From the NCBI GenBank assembly GCA_031279715.1, contig JAITHY010000144.1:1-6840 (forward strand): DNA of 6,840 nt, read 5' to 3'. The position numbers were made by a program, and so were the translations under genes. Origin of the DNA: Verrucomicrobiales bacterium. GTDB taxonomy: Bacteria; Verrucomicrobiota; Verrucomicrobiia; Methylacidiphilales; JAAUTS01. Shown here piece after piece: positions 5,071 to 6,840 of this stretch. The number at the start of each line of letters is the position of its first letter. Positions within the stretch are counted from its first letter, which is position 1. Below the pieces are notes generated by a model. That model was given only the letters and a program-made list of their open reading frames with translations. It was not told the origin of the DNA and searched no databases.

Positions 5071-6840
5071 ATGAAAAATTACCTCGGATTCATCCTGACA
5101 GTCGCGCTGTTGACAAGCGGGCCAACATGGGCGGACACTTACACCAAGGCGGACAACACCGACCCGCTGACGGCGGCCACCTCGTGGGTCAGCGGCAGCG
5201 TGCCCGGCGCGGGCGACATCGCGCTGTGGGACAATTCACTGATAACCCCGAACAATTCCGCCCTCGACACAGACTGGACGGTCGGGCAACTCAAAATCGC
5301 CACCACCGCCTCCGGCGCCCACGTCACCGTCAGCGGCACCCACACGCTGACGCTGAACGGCGTCGGTGGCACCGGCATTGACATGACCGGCGTGACGAGC
5401 GCCCACAGCTGGCTCTACCTTGACAGCAACGTCACCCTCGGCGCGGCGCAAACATGGACGCTCGCCTCGCGCCTGTTCCTGCGCGGCAATCTGTCCGGCA
5501 ACCAGGCGCTGACCATCACCGGCACCGGCGACCTCGATTTGAACGGCGACAACAGCGGCTTCACCGGCGGCCTCACCCTCGCCACCAGCGCGAAAAAAAC
5601 ACTGACCATCAACCATCTCAACGCGCTCGGCGCCGGCGCCATCAACGTCAGCCAGGACTTCGTTTTTGTCACCACCGTCACCAACCTGAACCTCGCCAAC
5701 GCCATCAACCTCAACAACAAAAACTTGGAAATCAACACCAACGGCCGCGACGTGCTCCTCTCCAGCAACATTCTCACCGGCAGCGGCAACATCGCCAAAA
5801 CCAACAACAACGGCACCCTCACCATCAGCGGCACCAACAACTTCTCGCTCAACAAACTTGAGGTCACCGGCGGGCACGTCATCCTCAGCGGCTCCCTCTA
5901 CAGCACCGGTATCGTGCAACTCGAAAGCGCCAACAACACCAGCGCCTCCACTGGCACGCTGACCATAACCGGCGTGCTCGACCGCAAAGGCGCGAACAAC
6001 GCCGACATCCGCTCGCTGAGCACCAACGGCGCGCTGACGATCAACATCACCGGCAGCGGCCTGCTCAACACCCGCGAGGGTGGCTTCAACATGGGCGCGT
6101 TCTACGGCAACAGCGCGACCAGCACTCTCAACGTCAACCTCAACAACAGCGCCGCCTTCACCGCCACCAACAGCAACGTCTCCATCGGCGGGCAAAACGG
6201 CATGACCTCCAACCTCAGCCTCAGCGGCACCTCGCTTTTCCACGTCAACGGCCTCAGCCTGAACAACAATGCCAACACCAGCGACAAAGCCGCCGCCACC
6301 GTCAGCGTCACCGTCAGCGACCAAGCCCGGCTGCTCAGCAACGGCGACTTCAACATCGGCGCCAACAGCAGCAACACCGTTACCTCCGTCACCCAAAACG
6401 GCGGCGTCGTGCAAGCGCCCATCTTCCGCCTCAACGGTTCCGCCGACAAAGAGAACAACCTCGTCACCTACCACCTCAACGGCGGCGTCCTCTACCTCAG
6501 CGACAAAAACGACACCCCCACCAACGACCACAACCTCAACACCGGCAACTCCTCCATCGGCCTCGGCAAAGACAGCGCGCTCTACCTCACCAGCGGCACC
6601 ATCCGCGTCAACGGCACCAACAACGGCATCAACGGCAACGCCAGCGCCGGCACGAACAGCGGCACCGGCCGCCTCGTCGTGCAGGAAGGCGGCGTCACGT
6701 TCGACAACATCATCAGCGGCAACTTCAGCGTCAACGTCGCCCTTGAACACGGCGGCGCCGCTGACAAAGACGGCGGCTTGACCAAAACCGGCGCCGGCGT
6801 GCTGTTGCTGAACACCGCCAACACCTACACCGGCGACACC
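5071..6840 (+). CDS. Secreted autotransporter-associated beta-strand repeat protein (N-terminal 590 residues, open at right edge)
   Basis: The frame is open from ATG 5071 to the window end with no stop. Residues 1-21 (MKNYLGFILTVALLTSGPTWA-D) form a signal peptide. The opening TSWVSGSVPGAGDIALWDN resembles the start of large verrucomicrobial passenger-type proteins. The rest is rich in Asn, Thr, Gly and Ser with alternating hydrophobic strands, as expected for a right-handed beta-helix. A canonical autotransporter-associated repeat, GGLTKTGAGVLLLNTANTYT followed by GDT, occupies 568-590 (6772-6840). An earlier, looser copy is LTITGTGDLDLNGDNSGFTG at 147-166. A barrel domain or sorting signal, if any, lies beyond the edge. 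Likely a surface or secreted protein, possibly an adhesin or glycan-associated; its substrate is unknown. A long reverse-strand frame across it is a compositional shadow. Confidence 0.9.
   Translation, partial: MKNYLGFILTVALLTSGPTWADTYTKADNTDPLTAATSWVSGSVPGAGDIALWDNSLITPNNSALDTDWTVGQLKIATTASGAHVTVSGTHTLTLNGVGGTGIDMTGVTSAHSWLYLDSNVTLGAAQTWTLASRLFLRGNLSGNQALTITGTGDLDLNGDNSGFTGGLTLATSAKKTLTINHLNALGAGAINVSQDFVFVTTVTNLNLANAINLNNKNLEINTNGRDVLLSSNILTGSGNIAKTNNNGTLTISGTNNFSLNKLEVTGGHVILSGSLYSTGIVQLESANNTSASTGTLTITGVLDRKGANNADIRSLSTNGALTINITGSGLLNTREGGFNMGAFYGNSATSTLNVNLNNSAAFTATNSNVSIGGQNGMTSNLSLSGTSLFHVNGLSLNNNANTSDKAAATVSVTVSDQARLLSNGDFNIGANSSNTVTSVTQNGGVVQAPIFRLNGSADKENNLVTYHLNGGVLYLSDKNDTPTNDHNLNTGNSSIGLGKDSALYLTSGTIRVNGTNNGINGNASAGTNSGTGRLVVQEGGVTFDNIISGNFSVNVALEHGGAADKDGGLTKTGAGVLLLNTANTYTGDT

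Larger units (their letters stand above)
430..6765. repeat. Dispersed 7-mer GTCAGCG/CGCTGAC, 38 copies
   Basis: By eye I count 16 copies of GTCAGCG and 22 of CGCTGAC on the plus strand. Start positions are 430, 592, 707, 797, 961, 1094, 1305, 1369, 1404, 1472, 1817, 1850, 2123, 2129, 2963, 3011, 3094, 3207, 3528, 3609, 3615, 3663, 4262, 4398, 4638, 4797, 4841, 4849, 5165, 5188, 5329, 5345, 5507, 5957, 6032, 6301, 6313 and 6759. Chance expectation for both strands is about one. By gene: 6 in the duplicated-domain gene, 4 in gcvH, 4 in gcvT, 14 in the fucosidase gene, 10 in the beta-strand gene, and none in intergenic DNA. The base before the G is C in about 20 of 38. The role is unknown. Confidence 0.9.

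Noticed and set aside
5236..6750. 504-residue open frame on the minus strand under the beta-strand-repeat gene
   Set aside because: Its Val/Ala/Gly/Asp-rich composition is what the complement of AAC, ACC, GGC and GCC codons gives. The plus-strand frame has a signal peptide, Shine-Dalgarno sequence and family repeats.
430..6765. CRISPR array or classic interspersed repeat as explanation of the recurrent motif
   Set aside because: Copies are 7-12 bases, irregularly spaced, in both orientations and inside conserved genes.
5165..6765. Motif copies in the beta-strand gene as independent proof of DNA-level selection
   Set aside because: Here the motif often reads as TVSG or TLT, residues favoured by the repeat protein itself, so these ten copies are weaker evidence than the 28 in the minus-strand genes.

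Overview
The window reads as a piece of a GC-rich bacterial chromosome. Coding third positions are mostly G or C, and Ala is mostly GCG or GCC. The best guess for the organism is a PVC-group bacterium (Verrucomicrobiota, Opitutae-like, or a Lentisphaerota/Kiritimatiellota relative). This rests on a secreted multi-domain GH29 fucosidase sitting next to a large Asn/Thr/Gly-rich protein with autotransporter-associated beta-strand repeats, a combination common there. It is inference from gene content, not from a marker gene.

Layout: 3-74 (+) looks like the last codons of an unidentified gene. 75-242 holds no convincing gene, only one small hairpin and an AT-rich patch. On the minus strand, read right to left, come a secreted alpha-L-fucosidase (4889-2805), gcvT (2752-1634), gcvH (1629-1246), an exported unknown protein built from two copies of one domain (1240-356), and a possible 38-residue ORF that starts inside the stop codon of that gene (359-243). 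gcvT, gcvH and the duplicated-domain gene are packed with 4- and 5-base gaps and look like one operon. gcvP is not in the window. From 5071 to the right edge the plus strand encodes the first 590 residues of a secreted beta-strand-repeat protein, divergent from the fucosidase across a 181-base intergenic region.

The genes fall into two themes: one-carbon/glycine metabolism (GcvT and GcvH, two of the glycine cleavage subunits) and surface or secreted functions (fucose release from glycans, plus a large exported beta-helix-like protein). No functional link between them is evident beyond adjacency.

The strongest unexplained signal is at DNA level. The 7-mer GTCAGCG (or its complement CGCTGAC) occurs 38 times in 6.84 kb, about once per 180 bases, against roughly one expected by chance. 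It is in all five confidently called genes, on both strands and in several reading frames, and in none of the intergenic sequence. Six copies extend to the 12-mer TCACCGTCAGCG. This resembles a dispersed genome-signature element (of the kind represented by DNA uptake sequences, HIP1 or Chi) rather than anything the proteins require.
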